The position numbers were made by a program, and so were the translations under genes. Positions 7,629 through 14,744 of a DNA stretch of 15,725 nt are shown piece after piece. Origin of the DNA: CAINDZ01 sp041908585 (GTDB lineage Bacteria > Krumholzibacteriota > Krumholzibacteriia > LZORAL124-64-63); assembly GCA_041908585.1 (NCBI GenBank), contig JAYRFB010000009.1, positions 1 through 15,725 of the forward strand, in the 5' to 3' direction. A model generated the notes under the pieces. That model was not told the DNA's origin, did no database searches, and saw only the letters and a program-made list of their open reading frames with translations. Position 1 is the stretch's first letter; each line of letters starts with the position of its first letter.

Positions 7629-7640
7629 CGCACGCGTGCG
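7629..7640. repeat. 12-bp palindrome flanked by direct repeats in the GH81 leader
   Basis: CGCACGCGTGCG at 7629-7640 is a perfect palindrome. GGCCAGCG occurs on both sides, just before (about 7619-7626) and just after (7641-7648), and GGCCAGCC recurs near 7590. The block lies between the predicted GH81 transcription start (near 7668) and its start codon at 7587, so it would sit in the 5' leader. It could be an operator or an RNA structure. GC-rich DNA yields such palindromes by chance, so the functional reading is weak. Confidence 0.35.
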
Positions 7641-7674
7641 GGCCAGCGATGGCGAGAACTTTGTTCGGTAACCG

Positions 7675-7703
7675 AGCATAGTGGATCCAGCCGCGAATTT
7701 CAA
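7675..7703 (-). promoter_or_regulatory. Sigma70-type promoter of the GH81 gene
   Basis: Read on the minus strand, TTGAAA (7703-7698) is followed by a 17-base spacer and TATGCT (7680-7675). Matches are five of six and four of six, in a locally AT-richer patch. Predicted start is near 7668, leaving an 81-base leader before the ATG at 7587. It points only toward GH81, not toward the divergent gene. Confidence 0.6.
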
Positions 7704-7799
7704 GCCTGCATTGGGATCCGGGGGACGACGGCCCGGACGGTTCGCCGACTCCGGCTCGGACCCTGCGGCATCGCCAGCTGGCCGGACGCAAACGGCGTT

Positions 7800-7805
7800 T
7801 ACAAT
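7800..7805 (+). promoter_or_regulatory. Possible -10 box for the beta-propeller gene
   Basis: TACAAT at 7800-7805 matches five of six -10 positions and lies about 50 bases before the ATG at 7856. The corresponding -35 zone (about 7776-7783, CTGGCC) is poor. The rest of the 268-base divergent gap 7588-7855 holds the GH81 promoter and palindrome and no gene that I can support. Confidence 0.35.
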
Positions 7806-7855
7806 CTCTCGACCGGGCGGCATGCTGGCGACATCCCTGACCAAAGGATGGCGAC

Positions 7856-9019
7856 ATGATGTCCGTCTGCAGGCGCTTCCGTCGACACCTGTTCCTGCTC
7901 CTGTTCCTCGGTCCTGTTCCGGTCGCTCTGCCGGCGCGCGGTGCGTCCGAAGGAGTTCCGGTCCGACACCTCACCGTCCGCGAGTTGTGGCGCCTGCCTG
8001 CCGAGGATGATACTTACCTCGTCTCGACGCTCACCGATGCGCGGTTCGACCCGCGTGGCGATCTCTGCATCGCCGACGTGAAGCAGAAGTGCGTGTTCGT
8101 GTTCGGGCGGGACGGCACTTTCCTGCGCACGCTCGGTCGGGAGGGCGAGGGCCCGGGCGAATCGCGCGACGTGCGGTGCGTGTTCTTCGCCGACGATCGC
8201 TACGGGCTCCTGCAACTGATGCCGGCAGCCATCGTCTGGCTCAACAGCGACGGGACACCGGCCGGCAAGGTGACCATCGCGTCCGACGCCGCCGGCGGCG
8301 AGTCCTGGGTCGCGGTGGGCTGGGCCCGGCAGGACGGGGCGCATATCCTCGCCTGGATCAATCGCTCGAGCTTCCAGGACGGAAAGGTGGTGCGGGGAGA
8401 CGAGGGTCTGGTCGAGGTGGCGTCGGACGGCTCGGTGGGCCCGCTGCTCTTTCGCCAGCCGCCGGTGCCGGACTCGTCGAGGGCCGACGGCATCGACGAG
8501 GGCAGGATCCACGACATCTGGATGGGGCGCTGGTGCGGAGACGGCCACGGTGGCGTCTGGGTGGCGCCCGAACGCGACCGCTACCTGCTGCAACACTGGG
8601 GCCCGGGCAGCGGCCTGCTGACCGAGGTCGAGTTGCCGTACGAAGCCATTGTCCGCAACGAGGCGGGACGTGAGCGCGTCCTCGAACGACTGACCGGGCG
8701 CGGATTCAAGCGGGACCAGGTGCGGGTCGCCGGCACGGCACCGGTGATCGCGGACCTGCGGCTCGGCGACGGGAGGAAGCTCTGGGCGCGGCTGGACCTG
8801 GGCGGCAACATCCTCGATGGCGACGTGAACCGTGTTTACGACGTGTTCGACAATGATGGCCGGCGCCTCGAGCAGGTGCACGTGCACGGCGGCGCCGATG
8901 CGGCGGTTCGCCTTGTCATCGACGACCGGACGATGGTCTCGCTGATCGACGACCCGCAGGGAGACCGGCAGTGGCTTGTGCTGGAGACGCTGGAATCCCG
9001 GGCGGGATCGGCACATTGA
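7856..9019 (+). CDS. Secreted 6-bladed beta-propeller-like protein
   Basis: A 387-residue exported protein. An AAAGGA ribosome site at 7843-7848 lies 7 bases before the first of two tandem ATG codons. The N-terminus is a signal peptide (basic MMSVCRRFRR, then HLFLLLFLGPVPVALPARGA). The mature start has the NHL/6-bladed propeller signature: TDARFDPRGDLCIADVKQKC, VFVFGRDGTFLRTLGREGEG, then PGE. This blade type is common in exported proteins of FCB-group bacteria and often mediates binding. Later blades are degenerate, with segments such as GRWCGDGHGGVWVAPERDRY and VYDVFDNDGRRLEQVHV. No catalytic residues or sorting domain were seen. The stop codon overlaps the -35 box of the next promoter. Function beyond export and fold is unknown. 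Confidence 0.75.
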   Translation: MMSVCRRFRRHLFLLLFLGPVPVALPARGASEGVPVRHLTVRELWRLPAEDDTYLVSTLTDARFDPRGDLCIADVKQKCVFVFGRDGTFLRTLGREGEGPGESRDVRCVFFADDRYGLLQLMPAAIVWLNSDGTPAGKVTIASDAAGGESWVAVGWARQDGAHILAWINRSSFQDGKVVRGDEGLVEVASDGSVGPLLFRQPPVPDSSRADGIDEGRIHDIWMGRWCGDGHGGVWVAPERDRYLLQHWGPGSGLLTEVELPYEAIVRNEAGRERVLERLTGRGFKRDQVRVAGTAPVIADLRLGDGRKLWARLDLGGNILDGDVNRVYDVFDNDGRRLEQVHVHGGADAAVRLVIDDRTMVSLIDDPQGDRQWLVLETLESRAGSAH

Positions 9020-9045
9020 CGCGGCCGCGTCGGTCGTGCGATAAT
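9016..9045 (+). promoter_or_regulatory. Promoter for the sorting-domain protein and the 745-residue orphan
   Basis: TTGACG at 9016-9021 (five of six) is followed by an 18-base spacer and GATAAT at 9040-9045 (five of six), with TG one base ahead of the -10 box (extended -10). Predicted start is near 9052. The -35 box overlaps the TGA stop of the propeller gene at 9017-9019. It would drive the genes at 9147 and 9639. Confidence 0.6.
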
Positions 9046-9146
9046 CGATTGGGCGTCAGTGCCGTAACCTGACTCATCATGTGTCCGGACTCCGTGGGGA
9101 GCCGGTGCCGCGACGCGGGCCTCGGCGCGCCGCAGGCCGGGATGTC

Positions 9147-9608
9147 ATGCGATCGTCGTCTCGTTTTCCGGGACTTGCAGCGTTCTTGCTGTCCGCGGCG
9201 GCAATCGTCCTCTGGACGGCCGGCATGGCGTGTCCGGCGTCCGCGCTTCAGGGCCATCAGGACAGCAACCTCTTCGCCCTCGACACGACGTCCGCATCCG
9301 CCGTCGGGCCAGGACTGCCGGCTATTGGCAGCGACTTCGTTGGGCGATGCTCGCCGAATCCGTTCAATCCGAGGACGACGATCCGGTTCGGCGTGGCAGT
9401 CGGCGGTCCCGCGCAGCTGGCTGTCTACGATGTCGGCGGACGCCGCGTGCGCGTCCTGCTGGAATCGCCCGCGCTTCCCGCCGGGAACCACGAGGTCATC
9501 TGGGACGGGAGGGACGACGGCGGACGTGACCTGGCGTCAGGCGTCTATCTGGCGAGATTGCAGACCGGCGCCGGCTCGCACGGCACCTTGATGGTTCTCC
9601 TGCGTTAG
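9147..9608 (+). CDS. Small exported protein consisting almost only of a FlgD-like / type IX-style sorting domain
   Basis: A 153-residue protein. The start at 9147 is chosen because it begins a signal peptide (MRSSSRFPGL, then a hydrophobic run to ACPASA|LQG). An in-frame GTG at 9081 would add 22 Arg/Pro-rich residues ahead of it, and neither start has a clear ribosome site. After about 30 residues of linker (SNLFALDTTSASAVG) the rest is one sorting domain: CSPNPFNPRTTIRFGVA, LAVYDVGGRRVRVLLE, LPAGNHEVIWDGRDDGGRDL and ASGVYLARL, ending VLLR. It is strikingly like the GH81 C-terminus in this window. Such domains normally sit at the end of long cargo; a free one is unusual. It may be a small secreted protein in its own right, an adaptor, or the remnant of a larger gene. 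It lies 30 bases upstream of the next gene, probably in one transcript. Confidence 0.78.
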   Translation: MRSSSRFPGLAAFLLSAAAIVLWTAGMACPASALQGHQDSNLFALDTTSASAVGPGLPAIGSDFVGRCSPNPFNPRTTIRFGVAVGGPAQLAVYDVGGRRVRVLLESPALPAGNHEVIWDGRDDGGRDLASGVYLARLQTGAGSHGTLMVLLR

Positions 9609-9638
9609 CCCCTGGGCGCGAACCGGATCGGGAGTCGC

Positions 9639-11876
9639 ATGGTATTGCGGGTGGGGAAGCGGGGCGCGGGAATTGCGGCGGCGCTGGCGTTCGCGTTGTT
9701 CACGATCGGCATCGCCAGGGCCGATGAGGGACCCGCGGTCTCGAATGTCGTCGTGCAGCAGCGCCCCGGCACGCATCTGGTCGACATCAGCTACGACCTG
9801 GCCGATACGGTTCTCGACACGCTCATCGTCCGCCTGCTCTTCTCGGACGACGGTGGCACCACCTGGACCCATGCCTGCCGAAGCGTGAGCGGGCATGTCG
9901 GGCGCGAAGTGCCGGTCGGCCTGTCGCGCCACATCGTCTGGGACGCGGGCGCGGACCTGCCGGGCGTGAACGTGCCGGCGTGTCGCGTCCGGGTCGTGGC
10001 CGACCAGTGGCTCTGGCCGCCGCATATCGCTTCATTGCGCCGGTTGTCGGGCTCGGTGCCCGATACCCTTGCCTTCACGAACCAGGACACGATCGCCTTC
10101 GGGGAGCCGTTTGGCTTCACCTGGACGGCGACCTCGGCCGCGGTGGATCTCTACCCGGCGCCGGTGCTTGCCGAGCTGGACCTCGTGCCGCCCCTCGACG
10201 GTATTGTCGGGTTCCAGTTCGGCTGCTCGCCTTCCGGCTGCGGCGCGCTGGATACCGGCTGCTGGCTCCCGCGCCGCTTCGACGAGGCGAGCGGCGACAG
10301 CGTGCCGTACTTCGGGCCGGCCCGGAGCGTCTGGTTCGCCAACGACGATTCGGGCGCGGACGTCCGGCAGCGCCGGCTTGCCAGCGGCACGCACCACCTG
10401 AGCCTGAACGCGCTCGACGTCGACGGCGGCGAAGTGGCCGGCTGGCGCTCCTACCCGTTCATCGTCAATCGCGACCCGCAGACGATCATCCTCGACGGCC
10501 AGTCGGACTGGGCGCATCCCGCGGATCCGGAGACCTATCCGTACTACGTCGAACTGGAGGATCCCGCGCAGGCCCACCATCCGTTCCATTCGGGTGATCG
10601 CATCCCCGACCGTACCTACGTCGTGGCGAAGGCGCTGGCGCGCGACGACGTGCGCGACCTCCGCCTGGATCCGGACTTGCCCGTGGGCATCACCGGTACC
10701 GTCATGGGGCTGCGGCGCAACCTGACCGGCGGCGTGTTCCCATTCATCTCCGGGGAGGCGGCGATGGCGACGCAGCCTACCTGGGCCGCCGGCCTCGACG
10801 GCTGGTACGGTGACACCCTGGGCTTCCTGACGGCGCCGGGTCAGATGACGATCCACATGAAGGGCGTCGACGAGCATGGGCGGCGGGACGGCACGCCCGC
10901 CTCGATCAGCTTCGAGGTCGGCCATGCGCCCTGCCTGCAGTGCATCGAGCTGCTGCCCCGGCCGGGAGTCACGGTCCCGGCCTTCGGACCGGACGTGGCC
11001 TGCGTGGAGGATACCAGCGCCGCCCATCTGGCCGGCCATCCCTGCCTGGCCGGCGTGACCGACCTGCGCATCAGCGCGACCGGCGTGCCGGACCCTGATC
11101 CGGCGCGCGACCTGCTGCCGGTAGCCGGATCCTATTACGTGCTGGTGGACCGGATGACGGGTGCCCTCTCGGCAAGGGCGACGATGCCGAGCCGCACCGA
11201 CAGCCTTGCCAGCTATGTCATGTTCGCGAGCCGGTTCCGGTACGCGATCGAATTCACGGGCAGGGACGATCCTCGCGAAGCGTGGCCACAGACCGCGCGC
11301 AGGATCGGCGGCCTCCGGTACCGCGTCTCCCACGCCTGTGATCCCGGCAACCTGAACCGCGACGGCATCGGCAGCGATGACCTCTCACAGCCCTTGTGGG
11401 GCGAGCCGGCCTCCGGCGGCGGGCTGGTCATCGACACGCAGGATGGCTCCTGGCGCCTGGATATCGACGTCTACGTGCCGACGATGCTGCTGGGTATGGG
11501 AGAGACGAATTTCAAGCTTTACGTCAATGCGGTCCTGGCGGCCGGGAATCCCCAGGTCACGGCGTTCATCTGGGAGGCCGTGACCCGGCCGTTCGGGGAG
11601 GCCTGGGTCGAAGCCGTCGTCCTGGACCAGACGACGTGCGAGGCGCTGCCGATCCGGCCGGCGACATTCAATTTCTTCCGCAACGTGCGACCGGAGTTGA
11701 CGCTGGCGGCCGGGCAGACCTGGCGCGACTGCGACCTCTCGTCGCCCGCCATCCAGAACAAGGTCGTGCTCTGGCAGGCCGCCATGGGCAGCCTCGACGG
11801 TATACCGGTGCGCAAGCGGTTCCGGCTCACGCTGAACCCTCAGGCCGGGGCCGATATCGTCTGCGCGGCGGACTGA
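9639..11876 (+). CDS. Large exported protein of unknown function
   Basis: A 745-residue exported protein. The ATG at 9639 has GGGAG at 9630-9634 four bases upstream and begins a signal peptide (MVLRVGKRGAGIAAALAFAL, FTIGIARA|DEG). The first mature domain (about 30-125) reads VSNVVVQQRPGTHLVDISYD, LLFSDDGGTTW, then HIVWDAGADLPGV. It looks like an Ig/fibronectin-like module seen in exported proteins of candidate FCB phyla. The remainder is probably beta-rich, with Cys pairs (CSPSGCGALDTGC, CLQC), segments such as SLNALDVDGGEVAGWRSYPF and MTIHMKGVDEHGRRDGTPAS that resemble repeated Ig-like strands, and a C-terminal part from about HACDPGNLNRDGIG. I recognise no enzyme motif and no sorting domain. 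Its immediate upstream neighbour is a lone sorting domain, which may or may not be meaningful. Confidence 0.75.
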   Translation: MVLRVGKRGAGIAAALAFALFTIGIARADEGPAVSNVVVQQRPGTHLVDISYDLADTVLDTLIVRLLFSDDGGTTWTHACRSVSGHVGREVPVGLSRHIVWDAGADLPGVNVPACRVRVVADQWLWPPHIASLRRLSGSVPDTLAFTNQDTIAFGEPFGFTWTATSAAVDLYPAPVLAELDLVPPLDGIVGFQFGCSPSGCGALDTGCWLPRRFDEASGDSVPYFGPARSVWFANDDSGADVRQRRLASGTHHLSLNALDVDGGEVAGWRSYPFIVNRDPQTIILDGQSDWAHPADPETYPYYVELEDPAQAHHPFHSGDRIPDRTYVVAKALARDDVRDLRLDPDLPVGITGTVMGLRRNLTGGVFPFISGEAAMATQPTWAAGLDGWYGDTLGFLTAPGQMTIHMKGVDEHGRRDGTPASISFEVGHAPCLQCIELLPRPGVTVPAFGPDVACVEDTSAAHLAGHPCLAGVTDLRISATGVPDPDPARDLLPVAGSYYVLVDRMTGALSARATMPSRTDSLASYVMFASRFRYAIEFTGRDDPREAWPQTARRIGGLRYRVSHACDPGNLNRDGIGSDDLSQPLWGEPASGGGLVIDTQDGSWRLDIDVYVPTMLLGMGETNFKLYVNAVLAAGNPQVTAFIWEAVTRPFGEAWVEAVVLDQTTCEALPIRPATFNFFRNVRPELTLAAGQTWRDCDLSSPAIQNKVVLWQAAMGSLDGIPVRKRFRLTLNPQAGADIVCAAD

Positions 11877-11900
11877 CGCTGCCGTGCCGTGGCGGCCATG

Positions 11901-11947
11901 GCCGGGCTTCGCTGGGATTTCCCGGCAATCGCCCGGTACTAACGGGC
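11901..11947. terminator. Possible bidirectional terminator between convergent genes
   Basis: The 85-base gap between the orphan gene and the minus-strand barrel gene holds two weak inverted repeats: GCCGGG (11901-11906) with CCCGGC (11921-11926), and GCCCG (11931-11935) with CGGGC (11943-11947). Neither has a U-tract on either strand. Position is the main argument. Confidence 0.25.
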
Positions 11948-11961
11948 AACCTGGGACCCGC

Positions 11962-12534
11962 TCACTCGACGAACAACGACAGCCCCAGCTGGAGTCCCAG
12001 CGTCCGCGTCGCCTTCAGGTCGCCCTCGAAGCCGTAGTCGAAGCTGACCTGGGCGCGGAACGAGGCGAACTCGTTGATCGCGGACTTGGCGCCGAACGCC
12101 ACGCCGACGGTGAACTGGCGGACGCTGCCGCTGCCCAGGTCGTAGGCGTTGTAGCCGAGACGAGGGGCCAGGTAGCTGCCTCGGTGACCCCAGTCGGCAC
12201 GGCTGTACAGCGGCACGGCGAGGCCGATCCCGAGCACCGTGACGTCGCTGATCCCCGATCCGACGTGGCTCAGCGAGAACATCGGCTCGACGGCGGCACG
12301 CGGCGAGAGGTAGAAACCGGCGGCCAATCCACCGCCGCCGCGACCGGAGAAGACGCCGCTCGTGGCGCCGCCGGTCGCCACCTCCAGCACGCTTTGGCAG
12401 CCGTCGCAACCCGTGTAGCCCACGCCCAGCAGGCCGACGGTCAGCTCGGTCGGATTGGTTCCGGCGCCCGCGGCGGGCGCCGATGCGGCGAGGCACAACG
12501 CTATGGCGGCCGGGATCCCCAGTGCACGCTTCAT
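11962..12534 (-). CDS. Small outer-membrane beta-barrel candidate
   Basis: A 190-residue exported protein. The ATG at 12534 follows GGGGAGA (12548-12542) with about 7 bases spacing and starts a signal peptide (MKRALGIPAAIALCLAASAP, AAGA). The mature part alternates polar and apolar residues in short Gly- and aromatic-rich strands (GGGLAAGFYLSPRAAVEPMF, VTVLGIGLAVPLYS, SYLAPRLGYNAYDLG, FTVGVAFGAKSAI, FRAQVSFDYGFEGDL) and ends LGLQLGLSLFVE, a barrel-like last strand with Phe near the C-terminus. Length would suit an eight-stranded barrel. A CDGC pair near mature residue 20 is unusual for a barrel. Exact role is unknown. It is convergent with the orphan gene and divergent from the CLC gene. Confidence 0.68.
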   Translation of the reverse strand: MKRALGIPAAIALCLAASAPAAGAGTNPTELTVGLLGVGYTGCDGCQSVLEVATGGATSGVFSGRGGGGLAAGFYLSPRAAVEPMFSLSHVGSGISDVTVLGIGLAVPLYSRADWGHRGSYLAPRLGYNAYDLGSGSVRQFTVGVAFGAKSAINEFASFRAQVSFDYGFEGDLKATRTLGLQLGLSLFVE

Positions 12535-12585
12535 GAGGTCATCTCCCCGCAGGGGTGGCGATGTTGATGATCCGGATCGCTGGCG

Positions 12586-12614
12586 ATCTTGAAGGCCAAT
12601 GTTCGCCAAGTCAA
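12586..12614 (-). promoter_or_regulatory. Tentative promoter of the barrel gene
   Basis: On the minus strand TTGACT (12614-12609, five of six) is followed by 17 bases and CAAGAT (12591-12586, only three of six). The leader would be about 45 bases. The good -35 but poor -10 suggests either a weak or an activated promoter, or a chance match. The rest of the 234-base gap to the CLC gene shows no supportable gene. Confidence 0.3.
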
Positions 12615-12768
12615 GCGCCAGCCGGGCACCGTCGATTGCCGGACGATCGCCATTGAATGGCGCAGGGGTTGACGCCCGCTCCGCAAACCCTCACCTTCCG
12701 ATCCAGAAGCCCCTGCCCGGCATCCGGCCGCGCCGGGGTGTCGCCGTTGAGCAGCCAGGACCCGATTC

Positions 12769-14685
12769 GTGGACGGAAGAACCTCCGCATCGCCGCCGGT
12801 ACCTTCGCACCCGTTGCGATGGCTGCCGGAATTCTGGGAGCTTGGCCACCGCCGGCTGCGGCCGCAGGCCCGCCTGCTGGGTCTGGCGCTGGTCGTCGGC
12901 ATCGTGGCGGGACTGGGGGCGATCGTCTTCTACGGCGCCTGCCAGGTCGTCGTGCGGTTCGCGCTGGACCAGGCCGCCGGCTACCACCCGCTGCACCCCG
13001 GTGGCGAGCCGCCGTTCTGGGAAGCGGCGCCCGGCACGCTGCGACCGTGGCTGCTGCTGCTCATTCCTTCCCTGGGCGGCCTGATCAGCGGGATCCTCGT
13101 CTTCAAGCTGGCGCCCGAGGCCGAGGGCCACGGCACCGACGCGGCGATCGCCGCCTTCCATCACCACCAGGGCTATATCAGGCCGCGCGTGCCGCTGGTG
13201 AAGCTCGTGGCCAGCGCGGTGACGATCGGCACCGGCGGTTCCGGCGGGCGCGAGGGTCCCATCGCGCAGATCGGCGCCGGGTTCGGCTCGGTCATCGGCG
13301 GGGTATTCCGCCTCAAGCCGGCCGAACGTCGCGTCCTGATGGCGGCCGGCGTGGGGGCGGGCGTTGCGGCCATCTTCCGCGCCCCCCTGGCCGGGGCGCT
13401 GTTCGCGTCGGAGATCCTCTACCACTCGGCGGACTTCGAGTCGGACGTCATCGTGCCGGCCGCCCTGGCCAGCACGGCAGCGTACTGCACGTTCGGCGCC
13501 GTGTTCGGCTGGGACCCGCTGTTCGAACTATCGCCGGAGATCCTTGGCGCCCTGACCTTCGGCGACCCTCGGCAACTGGCTGCCTACCTGCTGCTGGCCC
13601 TGTTCATGGCCGTCCTGGCGATGCTCTACACGCGCGGGTTCCACGGCATCTCGCACGCCTTCCGGCGGCTGCCCCTGCCGCGCTGGCTCAAGCCGGCGGT
13701 CGGGGCGCTGGCGACCGGCGCGGTCGGGCTCGGCCTCTACTTCGCGTTCGGGCGCGACGAGCAGGTGCTGGCGGTGCTGTCGTTCGGCTACGGCTCGCTG
13801 CAGGGCGCGCTGTCCATGCCCGCGTCGGCGACGGGCGACCTGCACCTGGCGCTCGTGCTGCTGGCGATCGCCCTCGGCAAGATCCTCTCGACGAGCCTGA
13901 CCATCGGCAGCGGCGGCTCGGGCGGCGTCTTCGGACCGTCGATGGTCATCGGCGGCTGCGGCGGCGGCGCCCTGGGGCTGGTGCTGCACCATCACTGGCC
14001 CGGCGTGGCGCCGCATCCGGCGGCGTTCGTCGTGGTCGGCATGGCCGGCTTCTTCGCGGCCGCGGCGAAGGCGCCGGTCTCCACGCTGGTCATCGTCAGC
14101 GAGATGACCGGCGACTACAACCTGCTGCTGCCCACGCTGTGGGTCTGCGTCATCACGTTCCTGCTCTCGGACGAGCAGTCGCTCTACCATTCGCAGCTGC
14201 CGAGCCGCTCGCTGTCGCCGGCCCACCAGGGCGACTACGTGCGCGAGGTGATCGCCGGCCTGAAGGTCGACGAGTTCCTGGCGTCGGGTCCCGAATCGCG
14301 GCCGCTGGCGCCGGGCGATTCCCTGGCGCTGGCGATCGAGCGCCTGTCGGGAGCGGGCGTGCCGGGCCTGCCGGTGGCCGGGCCCGACGGCCGCTACCTG
14401 GGAATGGTGAGCCTGGAGGAGATCCACGTGGCTGCGCGGCTGCCATCCCTGGGCAGCCTGGTCAAGGTTGCAGACCTGGTGAACCAGTCCCTGCCCGTCC
14501 TGCGCGCCGGCGATCCCCTGGACCGCGCCCTGGCCCTGTTCGTCGAGTGCGACCGCACGGCCCTGCCGGTCGTGGCACCAGGCTCCGACGGGCGCCTGCT
14601 CGGGCACGTGCGCCGGGCCGACATCTCGGCGGCCTACCTGCGCCGCGTGCAGGGTGTTGCCGGCGGGATGGCCCCCAGCGCCTGA
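12769..14685 (+). CDS. CLC-family chloride channel/transporter with C-terminal CBS pair
   Basis: A 638-residue inner-membrane protein for chloride transport. The GTG at 12769 has AGGA at 12757-12760, 8 bases upstream. The membrane domain (about 35-490) carries family signatures: GHGTDAAI at 120-127 (in place of GSGIP), GGREGPIAQIG with gating Glu162, FRAPLAGALFASEILY (202-218), GGVFGP (385-390) and the aromatic-gate Tyr473 in SLYHSQLPSR. Two CBS domains follow (about 500-560 and 566-627), which in this family sense nucleotides or modulate gating. In the FRAPLAGALFASEILY helix the position matching E. coli ClC Glu203, the internal proton glutamate, is Ile216. This hints at channel-like or unusual coupling rather than standard 2Cl-/H+ exchange; it is an alignment by eye. 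A lipid kinase follows after 59 bases. Confidence 0.93.
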   Translation: MDGRTSASPPVPSHPLRWLPEFWELGHRRLRPQARLLGLALVVGIVAGLGAIVFYGACQVVVRFALDQAAGYHPLHPGGEPPFWEAAPGTLRPWLLLLIPSLGGLISGILVFKLAPEAEGHGTDAAIAAFHHHQGYIRPRVPLVKLVASAVTIGTGGSGGREGPIAQIGAGFGSVIGGVFRLKPAERRVLMAAGVGAGVAAIFRAPLAGALFASEILYHSADFESDVIVPAALASTAAYCTFGAVFGWDPLFELSPEILGALTFGDPRQLAAYLLLALFMAVLAMLYTRGFHGISHAFRRLPLPRWLKPAVGALATGAVGLGLYFAFGRDEQVLAVLSFGYGSLQGALSMPASATGDLHLALVLLAIALGKILSTSLTIGSGGSGGVFGPSMVIGGCGGGALGLVLHHHWPGVAPHPAAFVVVGMAGFFAAAAKAPVSTLVIVSEMTGDYNLLLPTLWVCVITFLLSDEQSLYHSQLPSRSLSPAHQGDYVREVIAGLKVDEFLASGPESRPLAPGDSLALAIERLSGAGVPGLPVAGPDGRYLGMVSLEEIHVAARLPSLGSLVKVADLVNQSLPVLRAGDPLDRALALFVECDRTALPVVAPGSDGRLLGHVRRADISAAYLRRVQGVAGGMAPSA

Positions 14686-14727
14686 TTTCGGGTCCGGACG
14701 ATCTTCGGCTGGACGGTTCGGGCGCCC

Positions 14728-14744
14728 GGCGCGATGATCGCGCC
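14728..14744 (+). promoter_or_regulatory. Inverted repeat abutting the lipid-kinase start codon
   Basis: GGCGCGAT (14728-14735) and ATCGCGCC (14737-14744) are exact reverse complements around a single G; as RNA this is a 7-bp stem with a TGA triloop. It ends on the base just before the ATG at 14745, where a Shine-Dalgarno site should be, and none is visible. It could be an operator, a translational control hairpin, or the end of the CLC transcript. Confidence 0.45.

Noticed and set aside
7799..9016. 405-codon open frame on the minus strand
   Set aside because: It mirrors the propeller gene, which has a ribosome site, signal peptide and blade motifs. The antisense product has none of these.
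9019..9147. Frameshift joining the propeller protein to the downstream sorting domain
   Set aside because: The small protein has its own signal peptide and a good promoter ahead of it, so it is better read as a separate gene than as a broken tail of the propeller protein.
10032..11333. 433-codon open frame on the minus strand
   Set aside because: It lies opposite the exported 745-residue protein and its translation is Arg/Ala/Gly/Val-rich without recognisable features.
13528..14607. 359-codon open frame on the minus strand over the CLC gene
   Set aside because: Gln/Arg/His/Ala-rich antisense shadow of a well-supported CLC reading frame.
12657..14744. In-frame upstream extension of the lipid kinase through the CLC gene
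   Set aside because: The extension is an Arg/Gly/Pro/Ala-rich shadow of the CLC reading frame; the kinase fold begins at its own ATG near 14745 with FLIVNPRAGRG.
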